A stretch of DNA of 64,000 nt, taken from contig NZ_JADBEC010000001.1 of the NCBI RefSeq assembly GCF_014873945.1, forward strand, positions 1,612,001-1,676,000, given 5' to 3'. Position 1 is the first letter of the stretch. The number at the start of each line of letters is the position of its first letter. The stretch is from Rhizobium viscosum (GTDB lineage: Bacteria > Pseudomonadota > Alphaproteobacteria > Rhizobiales > Rhizobiaceae). Both the position numbers and the translations under genes were made by a program. This document shows positions 33,527-42,861 of this stretch, one piece after another. The notes below the pieces were generated by a model. The model had not been told where the DNA came from. It saw only the letters and a list, made by a program, of their open reading frames with translations, and ran no database searches.

Positions 33527-36454
33527 ATGACCGAGGAAGCGCTTGTGGACCGCATGGCGCTGCCGCGCCCCGAGATTGCCGCTTCCGAAGCGGCGGATAT
33601 TCTGCTGTCCCATTACGGACTTTCCGGCACGCTGTCCGAACTTGGCAGCCAGCAGGACCGCAATTACCGGCTCGACACGGAAGACGGCCGCTATGTCCTG
33701 AAGATCTGCCATGCCGCCTACGAGACCGAAGAGCTCGAAGCGCAGAATGCGGCGATCCACCATTTGCGTGCCAAGGCGGATGCGCCCCGTGTTCCCAACG
33801 TGATAGCGTCCACCGAGGGGCAGGAGATCGTTTCCGTCAGCGTGCGGGAGCAGGATTATCAGGTCCGTCTGCTGGAATATCTCGAAGGCGAAGGCCTGAC
33901 GCACCGTGCCTATCTGGCACCGGCCTCGGTCGCGGCGCTCGGCGCGCTCTGTGCACGTCTGGCCGAGGCACTTGCCGATTTCACCCATCCCGGACTCGAC
34001 CGCAGCCTGCAATGGGACCTGCGCCGCGCCGGGCCTGTGGCCGTGCAGCTGCTTTCCTCCATTACCGACAGCGCCGCACGCGACAGGATCGCCAAGACGA
34101 TGGTCATGGCCGTGCGCCGCATCCAGCCGCTTGCGCCATCGCTGCGGCTTCAGGCGGTTCATCACGACGTGACGGGTGATAATGTCGTCAGCCACCCTGA
34201 TGTGCATGGGCGGCCTGTTCCTGATGGAGTGATCGATTTCGGCGACATCATCCGCGGCTGGCTGGTCGGCGACCTTGCCGTCACCTGCGCCTCGCTGCTG
34301 CATCAGGCAGACGGCGACCCCTTTTACACTTTGCCGGCGGTGAAAGCCTATCACGAGATTTACCCGCTGATCGAGGACGAGCTGAAGGCACTCTGGCCGC
34401 TCATTGTGGCGCGCGCCGTCATCCTCGTCGCCAGCAGTGAGCAGCAGATCTCGATCGATCCTGACAATGACTACGTCAGAGGCAATCTGGAGGGCGAGCG
34501 GCGCATCTTCGATACTGCGATGTCCGTGCCGTTCGAACTGATGGAAGCGGCTATCCTGAAAGCGGCCGGTCTCGATATAGCCGGTGCCGATACGTCGAAC
34601 TGGCAGCCGCTCCTGCCGGAGATCGATCCCGCATCCATCGCCTATGTCGATCTCGGCGTGCAGAGCCCGCATTTTTCCGATGGCAACTGGCTCACGACCG
34701 ACATGGACTGGCGGCTTCTTGCCCGCGCGGCGGCGGAAACGGGAACCGCGGCGACGCGTTACGGCGAATATCGCCTGTCCCGCGCCGGCCTGCACCGTGC
34801 AAAAGCCCAGGCAACCTATGCCTTGCATATGGATATCTGCCTTGCGGCGGGCAGTATCGTCGCTGCGCCCTTTGCAGGCCGGATAACCTGGTACGACCAG
34901 CATCTGGTCCTCACAGGCGCCGATATGAAGCTGCATATCGACGGCATTGAGCTTTCGGTTGAGGACGGCAGTGAGGTCGCCGCCGGTCAGGGGCTCGGCA
35001 CCGTCTCCGGCGAGACATCCTCTCTCGGCGGATTGCGCCTGCAGCTTTGCAGCATCGCCGGCTTCGAGCCGCCACTCTTTGCCACACCGCAACAGGCGGA
35101 TGCGTGGTCCGCGCTCTGCCCCTCGCCTTCGGTACTGCTCGGACCGCGCGCCAACGCGCCGAAACCGGAAGCGGCAGCGCTTTTCGAGCTGCGGCAGGCG
35201 CATTTCGCCAGCCCGCAGAAGAATTATTACGCGCGCCCGCCGCAGATCGAGCGCGGCTGGAAGGAGCATCTCTTCGATGTCGAAGGACGCGCCTATCTCG
35301 ATATGGTCAACAACGTCACGATCCTCGGCCATGGTCATCCGCGCATGGCGGAAGCGATCGGCCAGCAATGGCTGATGCTGAACACCAATTCGCGGTTCCA
35401 CTATGCCGCCGTCGCGGAATTCTCCGAGAGCCTTGCGTCCCTGGCGCCCGAGGGCCTGGATGCCGTGTTCCTCGTCAACAGCGGCTCGGAAGCCAACGAT
35501 CTGGCGCTGCGGCTTGCCTGGGCGCATAGCGGCCGACGCAACATGGTCTGCCTGCTGGAGGGCTATCACGGCTGGTCGGTGGCAAGCGACGCCGTCTCCA
35601 CTTCGATCGCCGACAATCCGCAGGCGTTGACGACACGGCCGGACTGGGTTCACGCCGTCGTTTCGCCCAACACCTATCGCGGCCAGTTCCGCGGGCCGGA
35701 GTCGACTGCGGATTATCTCGGCACGGTAATGCCGGTGCTGGAGGCCATTGATGCCGAGGGCGAAGGGCTGGCCGGCTTTATCGCCGAATCGGTCTATGGC
35801 AATGCTGGCGGCATTCCACTGCCCGACGGCTATCTGACGGAAGTCTACCGGCAGGTGCGGGAGCGCGGCGGCCTCTGCATCGCCGACGAGGTACAGGTGG
35901 GCTACGGGCGGCTTGGCCACTATTTCTGGGGCTTCGAGCAGCAAGGCGTCGTGCCTGATATCATCACCATTGCCAAGGGCATGGGCGATGGTCATCCGCT
36001 TGGCGCCGTCATTACGACGAAGGAGATCGCCGCTTGCCTGGAGAAGGAAGGCTATTTCTTCTCGTCGGCCGGCGGCAGCCCGGTCAGTTGCGTTGCCGGC
36101 ATGACGGTTCTCGATGTCATGGCCGAGGAGCGGCTGCAGGACAATGCCCGGGAGGTGGGCGACCATCTGAAGGCGCGGCTGGCGGCACTCATCGACCGCT
36201 ATCCGATTGTGGGCGCCGTGCATGGCATGGGCCTCTATCTCGGCCTCGAATTCGTGCGCGACAGAGTGACGCTGGAGCCGGCGAGCGAAGAGACGGCGGC
36301 GATCTGCGATCGACTCTTGGAACTCGGCGTCATCATGCAGCCGACGGGTGATCACCTGAACGTGTTGAAGATCAAACCGCCACTCTGCCTGAGCGAACAA
36401 AGTGCCGATTTCTTCGTCGACATGCTGGAAAAGGTGCTTCGGGAAGGCTGGTAG
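33527..36454 (+). CDS. Trifunctional fusion: APH-type kinase, beta-domain and class III aminotransferase/phospholyase
   Basis: The 975-residue protein has three parts. Residues 20-330 are an APH/choline-kinase-like domain with catalytic Asp214 and Asn219 in HHDVTGDNVV and metal-binding Asp237 in VIDFGD, resembling hydroxylysine kinase. Residues about 430-520 form a small beta domain similar to M23 peptidase or lipoyl folds, without obvious metal ligands. Residues 560-975 are a class III aminotransferase with IADEVQVGYG and PLP Lys817 in TIAKGMGDG, closest to the ETNPPL/PHYKPL phospholyase type. The likely logic is to phosphorylate a hydroxyl-amine and then eliminate phosphate. The substrate is unknown. 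GGAGG precedes the ATG. Confidence 0.88.
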   Translation: MTEEALVDRMALPRPEIAASEAADILLSHYGLSGTLSELGSQQDRNYRLDTEDGRYVLKICHAAYETEELEAQNAAIHHLRAKADAPRVPNVIASTEGQEIVSVSVREQDYQVRLLEYLEGEGLTHRAYLAPASVAALGALCARLAEALADFTHPGLDRSLQWDLRRAGPVAVQLLSSITDSAARDRIAKTMVMAVRRIQPLAPSLRLQAVHHDVTGDNVVSHPDVHGRPVPDGVIDFGDIIRGWLVGDLAVTCASLLHQADGDPFYTLPAVKAYHEIYPLIEDELKALWPLIVARAVILVASSEQQISIDPDNDYVRGNLEGERRIFDTAMSVPFELMEAAILKAAGLDIAGADTSNWQPLLPEIDPASIAYVDLGVQSPHFSDGNWLTTDMDWRLLARAAAETGTAATRYGEYRLSRAGLHRAKAQATYALHMDICLAAGSIVAAPFAGRITWYDQHLVLTGADMKLHIDGIELSVEDGSEVAAGQGLGTVSGETSSLGGLRLQLCSIAGFEPPLFATPQQADAWSALCPSPSVLLGPRANAPKPEAAALFELRQAHFASPQKNYYARPPQIERGWKEHLFDVEGRAYLDMVNNVTILGHGHPRMAEAIGQQWLMLNTNSRFHYAAVAEFSESLASLAPEGLDAVFLVNSGSEANDLALRLAWAHSGRRNMVCLLEGYHGWSVASDAVSTSIADNPQALTTRPDWVHAVVSPNTYRGQFRGPESTADYLGTVMPVLEAIDAEGEGLAGFIAESVYGNAGGIPLPDGYLTEVYRQVRERGGLCIADEVQVGYGRLGHYFWGFEQQGVVPDIITIAKGMGDGHPLGAVITTKEIAACLEKEGYFFSSAGGSPVSCVAGMTVLDVMAEERLQDNAREVGDHLKARLAALIDRYPIVGAVHGMGLYLGLEFVRDRVTLEPASEETAAICDRLLELGVIMQPTGDHLNVLKIKPPLCLSEQSADFFVDMLEKVLREGW

Positions 36455-36976
36455 ACAAGGAACTGCGGCCATTAACGAATTTGGTCTTTTCGAGATTTTC
36501 CGATTTTTAGCCAAACACCCCATTGCCGGAATCAGATCGACTTCCTATGTCTGCCTCGGCGATTTCGAGGCGTCTCGACCGTCACATTGATTGCACGAAG
36601 GCGTGATAGAATTGTTCCTGCAAATCGAAATGTGATGGAATGAAATTTTTCGGATCGTCGATATTTTGACACGTTTCGGAATATGTTTCTTATAGGCCGT
36701 CAGCTATTCTCTACCAAGTTTGTAGATTATAGAGATGGTCTTTCACCGGCCCCGGCTCTTCCGGGACCTCGCAAGTGCAACGCCAACGCAAGGAACGAGA
36801 CATGGTTGATTTCGAAATTCTCGCCGTACTGCCTGGGCGATCTGTGCTTGGCAATGACCGTCCGGGCGCCCTCTCCCGCCCGAACTGTCGAATGTGACGT
36901 TCGTCCCCCTTTCAAACGGTACCAGACAAGTCAATTCGCCATAGCCAGCGCATCCGCGCGGCAGGAGTTCTATGTA
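36455..36976 (+). other. Long intergenic leader with a possible 31-codon reading frame
   Basis: About 520 bases lie between the fusion-enzyme gene and the 64-residue gene. A small hairpin (GCCTCG-N7-CGAGGC, 36553-36571) may end the upstream transcript. AT-rich sequence from 36595 to 36740 is where a promoter would be expected. At 36802-36897 an ATG preceded by AAGGAACGA opens a 31-codon frame (MVDFEILAVLPGRS at its start), which could be a leader peptide or chance. Confidence 0.3.
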
Positions 36977-37171
36977 ATGAAAAAAGAAGTTATCGAATAT
37001 GCAGGCATCCCGGTCGGGATCGTCATTCCGGATGAAGACCGGCTGAAATTCATCGCCGTCAAATTCCATGTCCATGACCTCGATGAGCAGCATTTCAGCT
37101 CGCCCGCCGAGGTGAAGCTGGCCATTCACGATCTGATGACCCGCCGCCACCCGAAGCCCCTTCATGCCTGA
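36977..37171 (+). CDS. Small conserved hypothetical protein (64 aa)
   Basis: The 64-residue acidic-then-basic protein begins MKKEVIEYAGIPVGIV and continues with KFIAVKFHVHDLDEQ and AEVKLAIHDLMTRR, a compact alpha-beta pattern with no signal or membrane segment. CAGGAG lies nine bases before the ATG, and a strong terminator follows, so it looks like a real single-gene unit. I do not recognise a family. The frame is open upstream to 36683 without supporting features. Confidence 0.7.
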   Translation: MKKEVIEYAGIPVGIVIPDEDRLKFIAVKFHVHDLDEQHFSSPAEVKLAIHDLMTRRHPKPLHA

Positions 37172-37207
37172 CGCAGAACGCGGCTTCAGCACTATCAGAG
37201 GATTTCC

Positions 37208-37243
37208 GACCGGCCCGGCAAAACGGGCCGGTCTTGTTTTTTT
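37208..37243 (+). terminator. Strong Rho-independent terminator
   Basis: A perfect ten-base stem GACCGGCCCG / CGGGCCGGTC with a six-base loop is followed by TTGTTTTTTT. It lies 36 bases after the stop of the 64-residue gene. Confidence 0.93.
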
Positions 37244-37312
37244 GCCCGTCTTGTTTTTTAAAGGCATTTGACTTCCTATCGGTGCGCTTCCCTTCATGAC
37301 AGGAGCGCGCAC

Positions 37313-38308
37313 TTGTCCGATCTTCTCAATCTCCTCACCGATATCGACGGCGTTTCCGTCGGCCACGCGACCGACCTATCGCTCGGTTCCGGCGTCACGG
37401 CCATCGTCTTCGATGAACCGGCAGTCGCTTCCGGCAGCGTGCTCGGCGGTGCGCCGGGCGGGCGCGATACGGCGCTGCTCGACCCTTCCATGGTGGTCGA
37501 TGCCGTCGACGCCTTCGTGCTGTCGGGCGGATCGGCCTTTGGTCTCGACGCGGCAGGCGGCGTGCAGGCGGGATTGCGGGAGATGGGACGCGGATTCCAG
37601 GTCGGTCCGGTGCGCATCCCGATCGTACCACAGGCGATCCTGATGGACCTGCTAAACGGCGGCGACAAGGACTGGGGTCTGCATTCGCCTTATCGCGATA
37701 TGGGATATGAAGCCGTCAGGGCTGCCCACAAGGGCGCTTTCGATCTCGGTACTGTTGGTGCCGGCACCGGTGCGACGACCGCGACCTTCAAGGGCGGGCT
37801 CGGCTCGGCAAGTGCCGTCAGCAGTTCCGGGCACCGCATCGCGGCCATCGTCGCCGTGAATGCCGTGGGCACCGCGACGATCGGCGAAGGCCCGCATTTC
37901 TGGGCCGCACCCTTCGAGCAGGATGGAGAATTCGGCGGGCTCGGCATGCCCGACCAGATGGACCATAGCCTGCGGCTGAAAGGCGTGAAGACGACGGCAA
38001 CAACAATCGGCGCTGTTGTCACCGACGCATCGCTTACCAAGGCGGAGGCGCACCGGCTCTCCATCGCTGCTCATGACGGATTGGCGCGTGCAGTGCTGCC
38101 TGCCCACCTGCCGCTCGACGGCGATACGATTTTTGCGGCCTCCACCGGCAAACACGAGCGCAACGACATGGCAAGCCTGATGGAATTGTGTCATCTCGCC
38201 GGGATCGTCATGGCGCGGGCGATCGCGCGCGGCGTCTACGAGGCGACGGCGCTTCCGGTGCGGGGTGCGCTTATGGCATGGCGCGACCGCTATGCGGCCG
38301 GACGCTGA
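37313..38308 (+). CDS. P1-family (DmpA-like) N-terminal-nucleophile aminopeptidase
   Basis: The 331-residue protein matches DmpA/P1 peptidases: VSVGHATDL near the N-terminus, VLSGGSAFGLDAAGGV, GTVGAGTGATTATFKGGLGSAS with the likely self-cleavage Gly-Ser site, and a C-terminal NDMASLMELCHLAG segment. These enzymes self-process into two chains and release N-terminal L- or D-residues or beta-amino acids. The start is taken as TTG at 37313 because AGGAG lies seven bases before it; the frame runs to 37268. It is followed after 46 bases by lysR, near peptide-transport and amidase genes. Confidence 0.88.
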   Translation: MSDLLNLLTDIDGVSVGHATDLSLGSGVTAIVFDEPAVASGSVLGGAPGGRDTALLDPSMVVDAVDAFVLSGGSAFGLDAAGGVQAGLREMGRGFQVGPVRIPIVPQAILMDLLNGGDKDWGLHSPYRDMGYEAVRAAHKGAFDLGTVGAGTGATTATFKGGLGSASAVSSSGHRIAAIVAVNAVGTATIGEGPHFWAAPFEQDGEFGGLGMPDQMDHSLRLKGVKTTATTIGAVVTDASLTKAEAHRLSIAAHDGLARAVLPAHLPLDGDTIFAASTGKHERNDMASLMELCHLAGIVMARAIARGVYEATALPVRGALMAWRDRYAAGR

Positions 38309-38354
38309 TTGCTTAGACTATCGTGAAAATTGCCTGACGGCGGAGAATGGTTGA

Positions 38355-39293
38355 ATGCAGATTCGGGCGCTGATGTATTTCGACGAACTGGTGCGAACCA
38401 ACTCCATGCGCCAGGCGGCCGAAAACCTGAATGTCGCTCCGACGGCGATCAGCCGGCAGATCGAGAACCTCGAATACCATTTTGGCGCGCCGTTAGTCGA
38501 ACGCAGCGCCCGCGGTGTGAAGCTGACGGCTGCCGGCGAGCTGCTGGCGGCCCGCGCAGGCCGCACGCTGCGCGAACTCGACCACGTGCAGCAGCTGATC
38601 GAAGACCTGAAGGGCCTGCAGCGCGGCCGTGTCAACATTTACGCGAACGGGGCGACCGTCGCCAATCTGCTTGCGCCTGCGCTGGCCGAATTCAGCTTGA
38701 AATATCCGAAGCTGCGCTTTGCCGTGACCATCACCAGCGCGCGGGCGGCAATCGAAGCGGTCAACAGCGCGGAAGCCGATATTGCGGTGACCCTGTTTGC
38801 GCCGCCGATGTCAGGCACCAAGGTGCGGCTGCGCTCGGAAATCGCCTATGACCTCATCACCTCGCCGAGCCATCCAGCGGCGACACGTCCGGATATTCAG
38901 CTGAAGGAAATGGCCGATTATGCGCTGGCTCTGCCCGATCAATCCTTCGGCTTCCGTCAGGCCTTCGACGCGCTCTTCGAGAAGGAAGGGCTGAGCCTCG
39001 ATCCGGTTTTCGTGACGAGTTCGCTCGAGATGCTCAAAGAACTGGTGTTGAGCAACGCGGCGGTGACGCTGCTGCCGGCACTGACCGTTCGCCGCGAGAT
39101 AGAGGCAGGGCAGCTCTGCGCCATTCCTCTTGCCGGCAAGACCAGCATCCGCACGCATGTCGATCTCTGCGTGGCGCCCGATCGACAGCTCTCCTTTGCC
39201 GCCACGAAGCTTCTCGATTTCATCGAACGCTTCATGCGCGAGCGGTCGAACCGCCAAACTATCGGCAAAGATAAGACCGCCAGCAAAGAGTAG
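38355..39293 (+). CDS. LysR-family transcriptional regulator
   Basis: The 312-residue protein has an N-terminal winged helix-turn-helix (about 1-60, SMRQAAENLNVAPTAISRQIENLE) and a periplasmic-binding-like effector domain (90-300). It sits between the P1 peptidase and the transporter operon, all on the plus strand. The two dyads directly downstream, before the substrate-binding protein gene, are candidate targets, so it may control peptide or amide uptake. Unlike many LysR genes it is not divergent from its presumed target. Confidence 0.93.
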   Translation: MQIRALMYFDELVRTNSMRQAAENLNVAPTAISRQIENLEYHFGAPLVERSARGVKLTAAGELLAARAGRTLRELDHVQQLIEDLKGLQRGRVNIYANGATVANLLAPALAEFSLKYPKLRFAVTITSARAAIEAVNSAEADIAVTLFAPPMSGTKVRLRSEIAYDLITSPSHPAATRPDIQLKEMADYALALPDQSFGFRQAFDALFEKEGLSLDPVFVTSSLEMLKELVLSNAAVTLLPALTVRREIEAGQLCAIPLAGKTSIRTHVDLCVAPDRQLSFAATKLLDFIERFMRERSNRQTIGKDKTASKE

Positions 39294-39327
39294 AACTCAC
39301 GGACTTGCATCAGGGCAAGAATTGCGG

Positions 39328-39373
39328 TGTAGCTTTTTCGGCTACACTGAGCACACAAAATCGTCATTGTGTG
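39328..39373. promoter_or_regulatory. Two consecutive dyads before the ABC transporter operon
   Basis: TGTAGC-N7-GCTACA (39328-39346) is followed by CACACAA-N8-TTGTGTG (39352-39373), both perfect. They lie 70-115 bases before the substrate-binding protein gene. The first contains a run of T and could be a weak terminator of lysR. The second, with a 15-base centre-to-centre spacing, looks like an operator. Confidence 0.5.
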
Positions 39374-39443
39374 TGCACTATCGCGGTGTCACTCTATTCG
39401 CAAAAGGGATCCGCCAAGCAGCGGGGCCAGACAGGGGAACAGG

Positions 39444-40973
39444 ATGATCAAGGTTTCGCTCGCGCCGTCGGCGCGTCTCATGCGGCGCATTTCCATGGGC
39501 GCTGCCCTTTCCGCCGGCATCATGGTGCTGGCGCTGACGCCCGCCGAGGCCGCAAAAACCACACTCAATCTCGGCATGAGCGTCGAGCCTGCTGGACTCG
39601 ACCCGACGATCGCCGCCCCCGTCGCCATCGGCCAGGTAACTTGGCAGAATATCTTCGAAGGTCTTGTTAGCATCGACGAGACCGGTAAGGTGCAGCCACA
39701 GCTCGCCAAGAGCTGGGAGATTTCCCCCGATGGGCTGACCTATACGTTCAAGCTGCAGAGCGGTGTCAAATTCCACGATGGCGAGGCCTTCGATTCCGCC
39801 GCCGCCAAGTTTGCCCTCGACCGCGCCCGCGGCAAGGATTCCGTCAATCCGCAAAAGCGCTTCTTTAGCTCGATCGCATCGATCGACACGCCGGATGCCG
39901 AAACTCTGGTGCTGCATCTTTCCAGCCCGACCGGCAGCCTGGTCTACTGGCTTGGCTGGCCGGCTTCCGTCATGGTCGGTCCGAAGTCTGCGGCCGACGA
40001 CAAGACGACGCCTGTCGGCACTGGGCCGTTCAAATTTTCCACCTGGGCCAAGGGCGACCACGTGGAACTCGTCAAGAATGCTGACTACTGGAACAAGGAT
40101 GACGCGGCCAAGCTCGACAAGGTCACCTTCCGCTTCATCAACGACCCGCAGGCACAGGCAGCAGCCCTGAAATCCGGCGATCTCGACGCCTTTCCGGAAT
40201 TTGCGGCGCCGGAGCTGATGAGCTCCTTCGATGGCGACGCCCGCCTGACGACCAAGATCGGCAATACCGAGCTCAAGGTCGTCGCCGGCATGAACAATGC
40301 CCGCAAGCCTTTCGACGACAAACGCGTGCGCCAGGCCCTGATGATGGCGATCGACCGCCAGACCGTCATCGACGGGGCATGGTCCGGCCTCGGCACCGCG
40401 ATCGGCAGCCATTACACGCCGAACGATCCGGGCTATCAGGACATGACTGGCGTATTGCCCTACAATGTTGAAAAGGCAAAGGCGCTGCTTGCCGAGGCCG
40501 GCTATCCCAACGGCTTCACCTTCACAATCAAATCGCCGCAGATGGCCTATGCGCCGCGCAGCGCACAGGTGATACAGGCGATGTTGGCCGAGATCGGCGT
40601 GACGATGAATATCGAGCCCACGGAATTTCCGGCGAAGTGGGTGAAGGATGTGATGACCAGCCGTGACTACGACATGACCATCGTCGCCCATGCCGAACCG
40701 ATGGACATCGATATCTATTCGCGTGACCCCTATTACTTCAACTACAAGAATCCGGCCTTCAACGACCTCATGAAAAAGGTGCAGAACACCGCGGACCCCG
40801 CCGAGCAGGCGAAGATCTACGGTGAAGCGCAGAAGATCCTCGCCGAGGACGTACCGGCGCTCTATCTCTTCGTCATGCCCAAGCTCGGCGTCTGGGACAA
40901 GAAGCTGAAGGGGCTTTGGGAGAACGAGCCGATCCCCTCCAACGTTCTCAGCAACGTTTCCTGGGAAGAGTAG
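39444..40973 (+). CDS. ABC transporter substrate-binding protein, peptide/nickel class (SBP_bac_5)
   Basis: The 509-residue protein has a signal peptide ending near AEAAK (residue 37) and the family-5 fold: TLNLGMSVEPAGLDPT, SWEISPDGLTYTFKLQSGVKFHDGEAF and LMMAIDRQTVIDGAW. Such proteins bind di-/oligopeptides or related amides in the periplasm. AGGGGAACAGG precedes the ATG at 39444; an in-frame codon at 39369 is less likely. It heads an operon with two permeases and an amidase. Confidence 0.93.
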   Translation: MIKVSLAPSARLMRRISMGAALSAGIMVLALTPAEAAKTTLNLGMSVEPAGLDPTIAAPVAIGQVTWQNIFEGLVSIDETGKVQPQLAKSWEISPDGLTYTFKLQSGVKFHDGEAFDSAAAKFALDRARGKDSVNPQKRFFSSIASIDTPDAETLVLHLSSPTGSLVYWLGWPASVMVGPKSAADDKTTPVGTGPFKFSTWAKGDHVELVKNADYWNKDDAAKLDKVTFRFINDPQAQAAALKSGDLDAFPEFAAPELMSSFDGDARLTTKIGNTELKVVAGMNNARKPFDDKRVRQALMMAIDRQTVIDGAWSGLGTAIGSHYTPNDPGYQDMTGVLPYNVEKAKALLAEAGYPNGFTFTIKSPQMAYAPRSAQVIQAMLAEIGVTMNIEPTEFPAKWVKDVMTSRDYDMTIVAHAEPMDIDIYSRDPYYFNYKNPAFNDLMKKVQNTADPAEQAKIYGEAQKILAEDVPALYLFVMPKLGVWDKKLKGLWENEPIPSNVLSNVSWEE

Positions 40974-41013
40974 ACAATCGAGCGCGGGCGGCGGACAGGG
41001 TGATGAAGACGAT

Positions 41014-41961
41014 ATGATCGCACTGCTTTCCCGCCGCCTCGCCGGTCTCGTCATCACCCTTCTCGTCGTGTCCCTGGTGATCTTCGCCGTCATGGACCTG
41101 CTGCCCGGCGATCCTGCTTCGATCATGCTCGGCACTTCGGCCAGCCCCGAAACGCTGGCGGCACTGCGCCGCGATCTCGGCCTCGACCAGCCACTGCTCA
41201 TTCGCTACGGCCAATGGCTTGCCGGCGTATTCTCCGGCAATCTCGGACAATCCTACACCTATGGCGTTCCGGTCGCCGGGCTGATTATCGAGCGGCTGGC
41301 CGTGACGCTGCCGCTCGCTCTGATCGCCATCATGCTCTCCGTACTGATCGCATTGCCGCTCGGCGTTCTGGCCGCAGCGCGGCGCGGCGGCATCATGGAC
41401 GCGATCGCCACGGTCTTCTCACAGGTGAGCATCGCCGTGCCCGCCTTCTGGGTGGCGCTGCTGCTCATCATTCTGTTTTCCACCACGCTTGGTCTCATGC
41501 CGGCGGGCGGCTTTCCGGGGTGGGGGACCGGGTTCCTGCCCGCTTTGCAGGCGCTGATAATGCCGGCTGTCGCGCTGGCACTGCCGCAGGCCGGCGTGCT
41601 GACGCGTGTGACGCGATCCGCCGTGCTCGACACGATGCATGAGGATTTCGCGCGCACGGCCGTTGCCAAAGGATTGTCGCGCAGCGCGGTGCTCTGGCGC
41701 CATATCGTGCCGAATGCACTGGTGCCGATCCTGACGATCCTCGGGCTGCAATTCACCTTTCTCGTCGCCGGCGCAGTGCTGGTCGAAAACGTCTTCAATC
41801 TGCCGGGGCTGGGACGGCTTGCCTTTCAAGCCCTGTCGCAGCGCGATATCATCGTGATGCAGGATGTCGTGCTGTTCTTCGCCGGCCTCGTCATCGTCAT
41901 GAACTTCATCGTCGATCTCTCCTATCTGGCGATCGACCCGCGCATGCGAAAGGCGGCATGA
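41014..41961 (+). CDS. ABC transporter permease, DppB-like
   Basis: The 315-residue inner-membrane protein has six membrane segments and the permease signature around RTAVAKGLSRSAVLWRHIVPNALVPI, where the ATPase docks. The N-terminal VVSLVIFAVMDLLPGDPASIMLG is typical of DppB/OppB. The last four bases overlap the next permease gene (ATGA), implying coupled translation. No ATP-binding gene is in the operon, so it must use one encoded elsewhere. Confidence 0.95.
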   Translation: MIALLSRRLAGLVITLLVVSLVIFAVMDLLPGDPASIMLGTSASPETLAALRRDLGLDQPLLIRYGQWLAGVFSGNLGQSYTYGVPVAGLIIERLAVTLPLALIAIMLSVLIALPLGVLAAARRGGIMDAIATVFSQVSIAVPAFWVALLLIILFSTTLGLMPAGGFPGWGTGFLPALQALIMPAVALALPQAGVLTRVTRSAVLDTMHEDFARTAVAKGLSRSAVLWRHIVPNALVPILTILGLQFTFLVAGAVLVENVFNLPGLGRLAFQALSQRDIIVMQDVVLFFAGLVIVMNFIVDLSYLAIDPRMRKAA

Positions 41962-42824
41962 TGGCTCCGATCGTCTCCTCCGCCATCTTTCCACGGCGCC
42001 GAAGCTTCAGGCTTAGCCGGCGAAAGAATCTCATCACAGGGACCATCGTCATCGGCCTCTTGGCCGCCATTGCCCTGCTGTCGCTCTTCTGGACACCGCT
42101 GCCACCGGCCAAGATGCAGATCATTCACAAGCTGCAGCCGCCGCTTGCCTTCGGCCTCCTCGGTACGGACCAGTTCGGCCGCGATGTGCTTTCCATGCTG
42201 ATGGTCGGGTGCTGGAATTCGCTGTCGATCGCCGTCAGCGCGGTCGCCATCGGCGGCACACTCGGCTCCATTGCCGGGATTTCTGCGGCAGCCATCCGCG
42301 GCCCCTATGAGGCGCTTTTGATGCGCGCCTGCGACGTGATCTTCGCGCTGCCGCCGATCCTTTCGGCCATGGTGCTCGGCGCTTTTCTCGGACCGGGGCG
42401 CTTTACGGCGATTACCGCCATCGCCGTCTTCATGGTGCCGGTTTTTGCGCGTGTAACGCTCGCCACTTCATTGCAGGCCTGGAGCCGCGATTATGTTCTG
42501 GCGGCGCAGGCGATCGGCAACAGCCGTTTCACCATCTCGGTGCGGCACGTGCTGCCGAACATCGTCAGCCAGATCATCGTGCATGCGGCGATCCAGCTCG
42601 GTCTTGCGATCCTGACCGAAGCCGGCCTCTCGTTTCTCGGTCTCGGCATGGCGCCGCCGGCGCCGACCTGGGGGCGCATGCTGGCGGATGCCCAGACCTT
42701 CCTTTCGCTTGCTCCCTGGCTGGCGATCCTGCCCGGCCTTGCGATCGCGCTCACCGTCTTCGGCTTCAACATGCTGGGTGACGGGTTGCGCGATCTGTTC
42801 GACCCGCGCGAGGCGAGCCGCTGA
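41958..42824 (+). CDS. ABC transporter permease, DppC-like
   Basis: The 288-residue permease has the DppC layout: a basic N-terminus, LLGTDQFGRDVLSMLM after the first membrane segment, and the ATPase-contact region VLAAQAIGNSRFTISVRHVLPN, ending in LGDGLRDLFDPREASR. It pairs with the upstream DppB-like protein. The amidase gene starts 38 bases after its stop. Confidence 0.95.
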   Translation: MMAPIVSSAIFPRRRSFRLSRRKNLITGTIVIGLLAAIALLSLFWTPLPPAKMQIIHKLQPPLAFGLLGTDQFGRDVLSMLMVGCWNSLSIAVSAVAIGGTLGSIAGISAAAIRGPYEALLMRACDVIFALPPILSAMVLGAFLGPGRFTAITAIAVFMVPVFARVTLATSLQAWSRDYVLAAQAIGNSRFTISVRHVLPNIVSQIIVHAAIQLGLAILTEAGLSFLGLGMAPPAPTWGRMLADAQTFLSLAPWLAILPGLAIALTVFGFNMLGDGLRDLFDPREASR

Positions 42825-42861
42825 TGTCCTCCCAAGACAAAACGCCCGAAAAGACCAGATC

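Noticed and set aside
33491-36523. A reading frame of about 1010 codons on the minus strand, opposite the fusion enzyme
   Set aside because: It is antisense to a gene with complete kinase and PLP motifs, is very rich in Arg/His/Gly/Asp, and has no recognisable domain. Long open antisense frames are common in GC-rich rhizobial DNA.
39378-41201. A 607-codon minus-strand frame opposite the substrate-binding protein and first permease
   Set aside because: It covers two well-supported genes, and its composition is that of an antisense shadow.
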